Source: Citrifermentans bemidjiense Bem (GTDB taxonomy: Bacteria; Desulfobacterota; Desulfuromonadia; Geobacterales; Geobacteraceae). From it: a stretch of DNA of 64,000 nucleotides. Location of the stretch: the NCBI RefSeq assembly GCF_000020725.1, contig NC_011146.1:4530001-4594000 (forward strand), written 5' to 3'. How positions within the stretch are numbered: position 1 is the stretch's first letter; each line of letters begins with the position of its first letter. The position numbers and the translations under genes were made by a program. Positions 43,066-54,378 of the stretch are shown piece by piece. Under the pieces are notes generated by a model. It ran no database searches. It had not been told where the DNA came from and was given only the letters and a program-made list of their open reading frames with translations.

Positions 43066-43084
43066 AGTGTTTCATGAGGAACTG

Positions 43085-43117
43085 AAAAAAAACGGCCGGC
43101 GTTGCGGGACGCCGGCC
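43085..43117 (-). terminator. Terminator of the ext-like operon
   Basis: GGCCGGCGT (43109-43117 on the complement) pairs with ACGCCGGCC around a short loop and is followed on the minus strand by a run of eight T. It separates the ext-like operon from the cytochrome bc operon. Confidence 0.85.
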
Positions 43118-43154
43118 CATTGCATCAAGTTTCGCTACCGGTGATACGATGAGG

Positions 43155-44513
43155 CTACTTGCCGCTTTTGCTGATGGTTACCGTCTTGGTGAACTCCTTC
43201 CAGACGAACGGGTCGCTGTTGGGGGTCCCGAAGGGGAGGTAGGTGAGCTTCACCTCCACGTCCAGATCAAAGGCGGACGGTTTCTCCACCGTCTTGCCGT
43301 TCTCCTCGACCTCGGTCAGGGGGAACATGATGTCGAAGCGCTCCTTCACAAGCTTGCCGGGGGGAAGCCCGGTATCCTCGATAAGGCCGCTCTTCTCGTA
43401 GGGGCCGCGCCCCATCCGGTCGCCGCGCGCGAGCTGCTGCGGTACCGGCATGTAGATCTTCTCCTGGTTGAACACTTCCTTGCCGTCTTTCGTCTTCGCT
43501 ATTACCGACAGAACCAGTCGGTTGGGGGTCGGTCAGCCATCCGGTATGGAGTGGCCGGCCTTGTTCACCATCTCGACCTTGACCACCGCCTTGGGCTTCA
43601 CCTTGGCGCCGTCGCGCCAGTAGTAGCCGAAAGCCTCCGCGTGGAACTCGACAGCCTTGTCGGTCATCGCGGCGTTACGGTACGCCTGGATGTTGTGACC
43701 GAGCTTGCTGTTCTTCATGTGGCAGTCCTGGCAGTTCTCCTGCCCCACCTCCGCCTTGTAGACCCAGAGGTAGCTCCCGTAGGAGGTGCAGCACTGGGTC
43801 GGCTCGTCAAGCTCCAGGTTGGGTCCCAGGCCGTGGCACTGGCCGCACTGGATGGCCTGGTCCATGATCGGGCTCTGAGCCAGCTTCGGGAACTTGTCGG
43901 AGGGGTGATCACCCGCCTTGGAACCGTAGACCACACCCGCCTTCGGGTAGCCGTCCTGCCACTTGTGGGTGATGGCGTTGCGGTTATGGCAGATCAGGCA
44001 GTTGATGCTGACGCTTTTCAGCTTCTCCTCGAACTTCTTCGCCGCTTCCTTGTCCTTTTTCTTACGGGCGTCGCTCCAGCCGTACAGGGTGTTCACCAAT
44101 TCCTGTGCCACAGAATCCTCGGCATCGGCCAGTTGCGGCAGGTGGCACTTGGCGCATCCCATCAGGTGCTCGACCTTGACGTCCTTTCTGCTCTTCACCC
44201 CCGAGTACGGCTCTTCCATGAGTCCGTTCTCGATGGTGGTCATGATGGTCATCGCCGTGCGGCCGGTGCCGAAGATGGACCGGGAATGGATGGAATCCTG
44301 GGACTGCTTGTGCTGCTCCTCATGGCACTCGACACAGGAGCTGGAATCGTACATCTTGGCGAGCTCGGCCAGGGTCTTGGCCTTGCCGGACTTGGCGACG
44401 ATGCTCTCCTTCCAGCCGATACCCGCTTTCTCCGCGTAGGCGGATCCGACCAGGGCGCCCAGTACCAGCGTTGCCGCCAGGACGCCTCTTGCTGTTGCTT
44501 TTATCATGTTCAT
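43155..44513 (-). CDS. Pentahaem c-type cytochrome with selenocysteine (ExtKL-like)
   Basis: A 452-residue exported protein if the in-frame TGA at 43533-43535 (codon 327) is read as selenocysteine. The first part has a signal peptide (MIKATARGVLAATLVLGALVG) and five haem motifs: CVECH, CAKCH, CLICH, CGQCH and CQDCH. The TGA falls in AGHSIPDG-U-PTPNRLVLSV, equivalent to the GHxxPTGxP turn common in multihaem cytochromes, and the frame continues for 125 residues with beta-rich sequence to a stop at 43155. A SECIS-like hairpin follows the TGA. The gene order (rhodanese lipoprotein, beta-barrel, small periplasmic protein, cytochrome) matches the extHIJKL cluster of Geobacter sulfurreducens as I recall it. 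An ATG at 44507 is an alternative start. Split annotation as two genes is likely elsewhere. Confidence 0.85.
43504..43522 (-). promoter_or_regulatory. SECIS hairpin of the pentahaem selenoprotein
   Basis: On the minus strand ACCGAC-TGGTTCT-GTCGGT forms a perfect 6-bp stem with a 7-base loop. GGT of the loop lies at +18 to +20 after the TGA, the same offset as in the SECIS at 487-502. Confidence 0.75.
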
Positions 44514-44550
44514 ACCTCGTTCAGTGATGAAGCCAAAGGGTAGTCGTGTC

Positions 44551-44868
44551 CTAGCACCCCTGCATTTCGTCCCCCTCGCACTCGGTAAGGGTCATCTTGG
44601 AGTCGACGGCGATCTTTGCCGCCTTGGACTTGCTGAACTTCAAGGTCACCTCGTTCCCCTGGACCGAGACTACCTTGGGGGATCCCCCTGCAGCGGTCAC
44701 GTTGGCGCCTTTCTTGGCCCAGGCGGGAACCGCCCCCTCGACCGTCACGGTCACCTTTTCACCCTCCACCTTGGTCACCTTCCCGGAGACCGGGCCTGCC
44801 GCGAAGGCCGAAACTGCGAGCGCGGCCGTCAGGATGGCCGCCGCAAGCAATGCGATGATCTTTTTCAT
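44551..44868 (-). CDS. Small periplasmic protein of the ext-like operon (ExtJ position)
   Basis: A 105-residue protein with a signal peptide of about 23 residues (AALAVSAFAAG) and a small beta-rich mature domain (GKVTKVEGEKVTVTVEG, VVSVQGNEVTLKF), ending in ECEGDEMQGC with two cysteines. AGGAGG precedes the ATG. It lies between the beta-barrel and the cytochrome genes. No family is recognised; a partner of the conduit is inferred from position only. Confidence 0.7.
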   Translation of the reverse strand: MKKIIALLAAAILTAALAVSAFAAGPVSGKVTKVEGEKVTVTVEGAVPAWAKKGANVTAAGGSPKVVSVQGNEVTLKFSKSKAAKIAVDSKMTLTECEGDEMQGC

Positions 44869-44952
44869 GGTTTTCCTCCTCTTCGTTGTAGGTCGTGCCA
44901 GCCCCCCCTCCCCGGCTACAGGGAAAGAGGGCTGGCACCGCCGGTGCTGTTG

Positions 44953-46155
44953 CTAGAAGATAAGCTGCAGCTGCGTGATGTAGGTCATGAAGTCTTCGGT
45001 GGTTTCAGTCCCCCCGGCCTTGTTGAAGCCGGTCGAGTTTGCCTCGAAGGTAAGCTTCAGGTTCTGGCCGCGCAGGTAGTAGTTGAACCCGCCGCCGTAC
45101 CAGTCGATCCTCTGGTCGAATACCCCGTTCAACTCGGCAAAGCGCCACCTCTCGTACCTGACGAAGAGCTGCAACGGCAGGTTCGGGAGCATGTAACCAC
45201 CCTTCACGTAATAGCCGTTCTTCTGGCCGTTGATGCCTGAGGTCAGGGGGTCCGCCCCGGGTCCGCCCAGGTACGCGTCTTCCAGGTCGATCTTTTCGTA
45301 GGCCGCCGATGCGGTGACGGTGCCTATCCCTTCGAGCGGGTACTCGACGAAGCCATCGACCGTCCACGCCTTGTAATCCTTCTTGTCGGTCCGCGTCAGC
45401 GTGTCGCCGTAGGCTACCTCCGGCTCGAACTGGTAGGCGGCGCCGATGGTGGCCACCTTTTTCTTGCCCAGATAGGTCCCCTTGTAGCCGTAGTCGTTCT
45501 CGGGGTCGAGGAGAGTGACGTGGGCGCGAGCGGAGTAGCGGAAGTTAGAGGCCGGCGCGGTCTCGCCGGAAACGGCCTTGCGCCCTTCCATGGCATCGAC
45601 GCGGTACTGGAACATGTCGTCGAAGAGGTTGCCCCAGACCGCCACCCCGGTGTCGCGGGTGGTGGTGTAGGGGGCGCGGATGAAGAGCGAGCGGTCCAGG
45701 GTGAGCGGCATCTCGCACGCCTCCAGGTTCTCGCGGGAGAGGTTGTACTTGAATTTACCGACGTTGATGCGGAAGGCGTCGTTGACCTTGAAGCGCATCA
45801 CCGCGTCTAAGAGCTGGAACTCCGAGCCCTGGTTGGTGTCGGCGACATCGAACGGGGTGATGTTGGCGTCGGAGATGTACTCGGTCTGGACGTAGAGGGA
45901 CATGTTGTCGCCGTATTTACCCATGAGCGCCAGGCGGTTTCTGCGGAAGTTGAAGTTCATGGTGCTGTCGCTGTTGTTCTCACCGGAGCCGGTGTCGCGC
46001 AGCGTCATCTGGAACTGCCCCTTGTAGTCGAGCTGCAAGGCGCCTTCGTCGTTGGGGCCGAAGGTCATTTTGGGGCCGGCGAAAGCGGTTCCGGCCATTA
46101 GTGCAATCCCTAAACCCAGTAAGGGAATGGTCGCTATCTTGGACGTCTTGGTCAT
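44953..46155 (-). CDS. Outer-membrane beta-barrel (ExtI-like channel)
   Basis: A 400-residue protein with a signal peptide (LLGLGIALMAGTAFA) and many alternating, aromatic-rich strands such as LALMGKYGDNMSLYVQTEY, ending in LQLIF with a terminal Phe as required for barrel assembly. The start at 46155 has GGAG upstream. ExtI of Geobacter sulfurreducens is a porin-like outer-membrane protein reported to aid selenite and tellurite entry; this gene holds the same place, next to a rhodanese lipoprotein. It may be an ion channel or the barrel of an electron conduit. Confidence 0.82.
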   Translation of the reverse strand: MTKTSKIATIPLLGLGIALMAGTAFAGPKMTFGPNDEGALQLDYKGQFQMTLRDTGSGENNSDSTMNFNFRRNRLALMGKYGDNMSLYVQTEYISDANITPFDVADTNQGSEFQLLDAVMRFKVNDAFRINVGKFKYNLSRENLEACEMPLTLDRSLFIRAPYTTTRDTGVAVWGNLFDDMFQYRVDAMEGRKAVSGETAPASNFRYSARAHVTLLDPENDYGYKGTYLGKKKVATIGAAYQFEPEVAYGDTLTRTDKKDYKAWTVDGFVEYPLEGIGTVTASAAYEKIDLEDAYLGGPGADPLTSGINGQKNGYYVKGGYMLPNLPLQLFVRYERWRFAELNGVFDQRIDWYGGGFNYYLRGQNLKLTFEANSTGFNKAGGTETTEDFMTYITQLQLIF

Positions 46156-46210
46156 AGATTCACTCCTTTTTTGTTGTAGGTCCGCCCCCGGCAGGGGCCG
46201 GGCACCCGGA

Positions 46211-47614
46211 CTAGCAGCCGCCACCGCCGCCGGAGGTGGAGCCGCCGGTCGTACCGCTCACGCTGCTGCGATAGGCCCTGTCCGCGCTCTCGATTTGGTT
46301 GCCGTCCGCGAAGCTCGGCTCGACGGGGTACATACGCGCCCCGTAGTCGACTATCGGGCGCTGGGTGAGATTGGTGGCGCTGATGGTGCGCTGTACGTTG
46401 AAGATCAGGTTGTCCATAAGCGCCGTGGTATCCCAGATTGAACCTACTTTAAGCTTGCCGCCCGCGTTCACCGTGGCGCCGGTAGTATCCACCGCAGTGC
46501 GGTTGCTGGGAGCCAAGAGGTTCCACTGGCCCAGAGAGCCGTCGTACCACTTCACGTCGACATTGGAGTTGTTGTAGTAGGCAATGCCGTCCAGGGCGAA
46601 GTAGCCGACCGAGGCGTAGTTGCCGGCCCGGCAGAAGACGATGAAGGTTTTGGTGGCGTCGCGGGTTGCCGCGCTTAATGCGGTAGTGCCGTCGGTACCG
46701 AACGCTGCGGCCAGGTCGGATTTTATCGTCGCGGCGTCCTTGAAAGTGAGGCTGCCTGCCGGTGAGGTCATCGCGGTCGCTACGTAGGAGTACGAACCTT
46801 TGATGGCGCCGTCGAAGGGGGTGTATTTGGTGGTCTCGAAGAGGTCGGTGGTGGAGGAAACGTTGGTCGCGCCGCGCACCGTATCCACCAGCGTCACCTT
46901 ATCGGTGTTGCCGGCAACGATGGCTTTTACGTAGGTGATCATTTCAGAGAGGGAAACCCTCATGTCGGTGTTCACCCTGGTGGCCCCGTTCTGGGCTACG
47001 CCGTAGGTCGACCGGGCGACGGTCGGCACGGCGGTGGTCAAGGCGTTGCTTGCCGCCCACGCGGCGTTGCCTCCCTGCAGGACTTTAAGCCGCTCTTTCG
47101 GGAAGCCCCAATAACGGAAGGTCGTATAGGCACGGGTCACGTTGACGAAGCCTGCCGCATTGTTGGTCAGGACGATGGTGGTATTGCCGTCGATGCCGGC
47201 GTTCTGGACGATGCTGTCGATGGCCGAGCCGGTGCAGACCATGCTCCCCACGACGGTCATCGGTCCCTCTGCGCGGGTGTTGTCCATGAAAGCCGCAGAC
47301 CCGGCCGAGATCAGCTGAGCCCCGGGTATATGCCCGACGGTGTTGTACTTGTTGGTCCCGTCACTCTCGTTGTTGGAAACGTCGAGAATAACGACCCGGT
47401 CGTAGCCGCCTTGCTTGTTGACCAAGCCGGCATCCATCCAGCCTTTGAGATCGCCGGTTGTGATTAAAGCAGTCGCAGTTTTCGTGGTGACAATCGATTG
47501 CGACGGAGTGGTGTAACTGTCAGTACCGCAGCCCCAGATGGTAAGGGCTGCCATGGCGATTCCCAACAGGGCCGCCAGCATTCCCTTGCTCTTTCTCATC
47601 ATCTTTTCCGACAT
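46211..47614 (-). CDS. Tandem rhodanese-domain lipoprotein (ExtH-like)
   Basis: A 467-residue lipoprotein with Cys of the lipobox in MAALTIWGCG. Two rhodanese domains follow. In the first, the active-site loop is TNNAAGFVN, without Cys. The second has the active Cys in IVFCRAGNYASVG, near residue 340. The protein ends in TSGGGGGC, a flexible glycine tail with terminal Cys. Rhodaneses move sulfane sulfur or selenium as persulfide or perselenide. AAGGAGG precedes the ATG. It is the first gene of the ext-like operon and faces the LysR gene across 527 bases. Confidence 0.85.
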   Translation of the reverse strand: MSEKMMRKSKGMLAALLGIAMAALTIWGCGTDSYTTPSQSIVTTKTATALITTGDLKGWMDAGLVNKQGGYDRVVILDVSNNESDGTNKYNTVGHIPGAQLISAGSAAFMDNTRAEGPMTVVGSMVCTGSAIDSIVQNAGIDGNTTIVLTNNAAGFVNVTRAYTTFRYWGFPKERLKVLQGGNAAWAASNALTTAVPTVARSTYGVAQNGATRVNTDMRVSLSEMITYVKAIVAGNTDKVTLVDTVRGATNVSSTTDLFETTKYTPFDGAIKGSYSYVATAMTSPAGSLTFKDAATIKSDLAAAFGTDGTTALSAATRDATKTFIVFCRAGNYASVGYFALDGIAYYNNSNVDVKWYDGSLGQWNLLAPSNRTAVDTTGATVNAGGKLKVGSIWDTTALMDNLIFNVQRTISATNLTQRPIVDYGARMYPVEPSFADGNQIESADRAYRSSVSGTTGGSTSGGGGGC

Positions 47615-48141
47615 ACAACCTCCTTTGGATTAGGTGACCATTCATGTAATTAACTCCTGAACCTTTCCCTCCTTTCACAGCATTTGTTCAAACAAATTAT
47701 TTATTACAAGTTAAAAGCATTTCGCGCACTGTCAAGCGCGCCTGCCTACAACTCATTATTGATGTCCAATGTTTGTATAATGGGTGTGGAAAGACTGTCA
47801 CAGGGGAAACACCGAGAGAGATGTTGCATGTGGCTATAACTGCAGTGGAATTGCAAGTACAGCATTTCATAACACTCCTGAGATATGACTGTGTATCTCA
47901 TTCGGGAATATGGCAATTTCCTAAAGTGAAAGATTGTCATAGCCCTATGCGCATATCGCATACATTATGTTTTGCTCACTTTTTACTGTTGCAATGGGGC
48001 TTTTGGCAAAGGCGGACCTCCCGAAAGAAACCCGCACAAATCGTGTTGCAATGCTATAGGATTAGTTGCAATATACCCAAACGAAACAAACTCATAAGGC
48101 CATGACGCTTTGGCATACTCTCTCAGGAGGGAGAGCACCTG
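47615..48141. promoter_or_regulatory. Divergent control region between ext-like operon and LysR gene
   Basis: An AT-rich stretch of 527 bases with no gene. It holds an inverted repeat ATTTGTT-CA-AACAAAT (47682-47697) near the start of the ext-like operon, an inverted repeat TATGCG-N5-CGCATA (47946-47962), and three GTTGCAAT elements (around 47990, 48045 and 48068). LysR regulators usually bind T-N11-A sites in such divergent regions, so these are operator candidates. Confidence 0.5.
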
Positions 48142-49068
48142 ATGGATCTGGTAAACCTTAAGACTCTTATTGAGTCGGCCGAATGCGGCAGTTTTTCCAA
48201 AGCTGCAGAGAGGCTATTCGTGACGCAGTCCGCGGTTTCCCGGCGCATAAAGATACTCGAAGATCACTACGGCCACCTGCTTCTTGATCGTTCCGGCCCA
48301 GTACTGACTCCGACCACGGCCGGGGAGCTGCTGATTGAGAAAGCGCGCCAGTTCTTGAGGTTGGAACAGGACTTCGTGCAAGAACTCCAGGCTTTGAGAC
48401 AGAAAAAGAAGATCTCCTTCTGCTGCACGACCCCCTTCGGCGTCTCCTATCTCCCCGACATCTTTACCAGTTTCATGGCCACAAAGGCACAGGACACCGA
48501 ACTCGAGTTCGTCTTCGAGATGCCGGAGGCGGCGCTCAAGGGGCTCAGGGAAAAACTCTTCGACCTGGTGCTCATCGAGTACTGCGAAGACCTGAACCTG
48601 CAGGAGTTCGACTCCTACCCCCTCCCCGACGACGAGATGGTCTTCGTCAGCGCCCCGGGCTACGGCATCGATGCGCCGCTGGTGGAGGTTGACACCCTGC
48701 TTTCGCAGCGCCTTTACTGCAAGAAAAGCGGCTGCTGCGCGCGGCGCTTCCTGGAAAAGAGCATGCAAACCCTGGGAAGAGACGCGGCGGAATTCAGCAA
48801 TACGGTGTTTTTCGACGATATCCCCTTCATCATCAGGGCCGTCATGGCCGGCAACGGGATCACATTCATCTCGCGCAGCGTCGTCGCCTCCGCCCTGGAA
48901 AGCGGCGAGCTCATCGCGCACCAGGTCCAGGGGTTCGACACCTCCCGCCCACGGCGGCTGGTGCTCAGGCGCGATTGCAGCCCCGACCCGGCACTCCTCG
49001 ATTTCATCCAGGGGATCTTCCGGCACTTCTCCCTCAACCCTCCCCCCCAGTTCTCCACCGCAGCCTGA
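48142..49068 (+). CDS. LysR family transcriptional regulator
   Basis: A 308-residue regulator. The N-terminal helix-turn-helix reads FSKAAERLFVTQSAVSRRIKIL, followed by the linker helix and a periplasmic-binding-protein-like effector domain (FCCTTPFGVSYLPDIF onward), with several cysteines in CKKSGCCARRF near 194-204. It is divergent from the ext-like operon and is its probable regulator. The clustered Cys residues could sense a thiol-reactive or selenium/sulfur effector; that is inference. Confidence 0.9.
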   Translation: MDLVNLKTLIESAECGSFSKAAERLFVTQSAVSRRIKILEDHYGHLLLDRSGPVLTPTTAGELLIEKARQFLRLEQDFVQELQALRQKKKISFCCTTPFGVSYLPDIFTSFMATKAQDTELEFVFEMPEAALKGLREKLFDLVLIEYCEDLNLQEFDSYPLPDDEMVFVSAPGYGIDAPLVEVDTLLSQRLYCKKSGCCARRFLEKSMQTLGRDAAEFSNTVFFDDIPFIIRAVMAGNGITFISRSVVASALESGELIAHQVQGFDTSRPRRLVLRRDCSPDPALLDFIQGIFRHFSLNPPPQFSTAA

Positions 49069-49172
49069 ACCCGACCTGAACGACCCGTACCAGACGCTCC
49101 CTTCCCCTTTCGCAGCGCTCCCAGTCCGCCGCCGCACCCTTCCATTAAAATAAATTAGTGATACCCTATTAA

Positions 49173-52970
<3,798 letters not shown>

Positions 52971-52988
52971 GGATAGCCAGGTGATCAA

Positions 52989-53047
52989 GCGGGAGCGGCT
53001 TGCCGACTGCGAGTAACTGGCGCGGTCGCGCGGAAAGCCGCTCCCGC
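52989..53047. terminator. Convergent terminator hairpin
   Basis: A perfect 13-bp stem, GCGGGAGCGGCTT (52989-53001) with AAGCCGCTCCCGC (53035-53047), around a 33-base loop. It lies between the convergent nifJ and MFS genes and can act for both, although no long T-run follows. Confidence 0.65.
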
Positions 53048-53054
53048 AGTAATT

Positions 53055-54251
53055 TCAGCAAGGAGATCCGATGCAGCTCTTTTTCTCCCGCGCCGCGTTA
53101 CTGGCGGCGAAGAGCCCCACCGCCGCCAGGCCAATCCAGCCTGCGGCATAAAAGACGGCGGTGAGCCCGAAACGGTCCTGCAGCCATCCCCCCAGAAGCG
53201 GTCCAGCCACGAATCCAAGGTTTAGCGACGTGTTGAAGATCCCGACAGCCAGACCCGTCCCGTGACGCTCCCCCTGTTCCAAAAGGAGCGCGGTGCTGGC
53301 AGGCTGGGAGAGCACACTGCAAAGCCCGATCCCTCCCCCCAGCATAAGCACCTGGTGGAACCCCTGCGCCACAGGAATCAGGAAGTAGAGCAGCGACACG
53401 GAGACCCCTCCCAGGAGCACCAGGGACTTGCGGGGAAGGCGGTCCGAGAGCCGGCCGACCGGACGCAAAAGAGAGGTTATCACCAGGGTACTGGAGGCGA
53501 GCACCAAACCGGTCTGGGTGCCGTTGAGACCAAGCCGCGCGTTCAGCAGGATGGGAAGGAACCCCGCCAGAAGCGATATGCCGCATCCCCGGCCGAAGAT
53601 GAAGACCAAGAGCCCTCTCATGGGGCGGTGGCGCGCCGCCTCAAGGGCGGCCGGCAGCGCCGCGCGGACGGTTTGCTTTCCGGCGGGGATTGCCGTGCCG
53701 CAAAGGCGAGGGATGCCCCGCAGCGCCACCGTCAGCGCCAGCAGACACAATAGGGCCAGACAGGAGAATATGCCGTAGAAGCCCCACCGGTCGTGCAGTA
53801 CCCCGCCCAGAAGCGGCCCCACCCCGATGGCCAGGTAAAAGGAGATGTCGAAGGTCCCCGCAGCTCGCCCCTCCCCTCTGGTGCCGCTCGCGGCCCCGAC
53901 CAGCGAGAGCATCACCGGTCGGAACATGGCGCAGGCAACCCCCTGAACCAGGCGCAGCAGCGTGATGAGCGCCAGGTCTGAGCTGAAAAGGTAGCCAAGT
54001 GAAACCAGCAGGTAGAGGGTAAGGCTCAGCGTAACGGCTGCCCTCGGGCCGAAGCGGTCCACGCAGGCGCCCATCACCGGTCCGAAGAGTATTTTGGAGA
54101 GGGAGAAAAGAAGCAGCGGCAGCCCCAGCAGGATCCCGCGCCCGCCCAGGCTGAAGAGGTAGGTGGAGAAGAAGGCGTCCGCTATGCCGAAACCTAGGCT
54201 GGTGGAAAAATTTATCAGAAACAGCGACTTGAACAGATTTCCGTTCTTCAT
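53055..54251 (-). CDS. Major facilitator superfamily transporter
   Basis: A 398-residue protein with twelve hydrophobic segments in two halves. The loop between helices 2 and 3 reads GPVMGACVDRFGPRAAV and its counterpart in the second half reads RPVGRLSDRLPRKSLV, the MFS signature. It resembles drug or metabolite exporters. It reads toward nifJ and is not in an evident operon. The substrate is unknown. Confidence 0.88.
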   Translation of the reverse strand: MKNGNLFKSLFLINFSTSLGFGIADAFFSTYLFSLGGRGILLGLPLLLFSLSKILFGPVMGACVDRFGPRAAVTLSLTLYLLVSLGYLFSSDLALITLLRLVQGVACAMFRPVMLSLVGAASGTRGEGRAAGTFDISFYLAIGVGPLLGGVLHDRWGFYGIFSCLALLCLLALTVALRGIPRLCGTAIPAGKQTVRAALPAALEAARHRPMRGLLVFIFGRGCGISLLAGFLPILLNARLGLNGTQTGLVLASSTLVITSLLRPVGRLSDRLPRKSLVLLGGVSVSLLYFLIPVAQGFHQVLMLGGGIGLCSVLSQPASTALLLEQGERHGTGLAVGIFNTSLNLGFVAGPLLGGWLQDRFGLTAVFYAAGWIGLAAVGLFAASNAAREKKSCIGSPC

Positions 54252-54327
54252 GCCGGGTTCCTCATAGCCTCTTGACGGCAGCCTGCCGCGCCTGAGGTGG
54301 CGGCAGCGCCCTGGCGCCCCAAGGGTT

Positions 54328-54367
54328 GGGCGCCCTGCGTATCGCGTAACGCAAGGCGCCCGTTTTT
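54328..54367. terminator. Hairpin downstream of the flavocytochrome gene
   Basis: GGGCGCC-C-TGCGT (54328-54340) pairs with ACGCA-A-GGCGCCC (54349-54361) with one mismatch, followed on the plus strand by GTTTTT. It lies between the flavocytochrome stop and the MFS start, both on the minus strand, and probably ends the porin-flavocytochrome transcript. Confidence 0.65.
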
Positions 54368-54378
54368 ACTGGCCAGCC

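Noticed and set aside
43155-43475. Separate small gene downstream of the pentahaem cytochrome, starting at an internal ATG
   Set aside because: The same frame continues upstream without any stop except the single TGA, no ribosome binding site stands before the internal ATG, and the sequence between them continues the domain.
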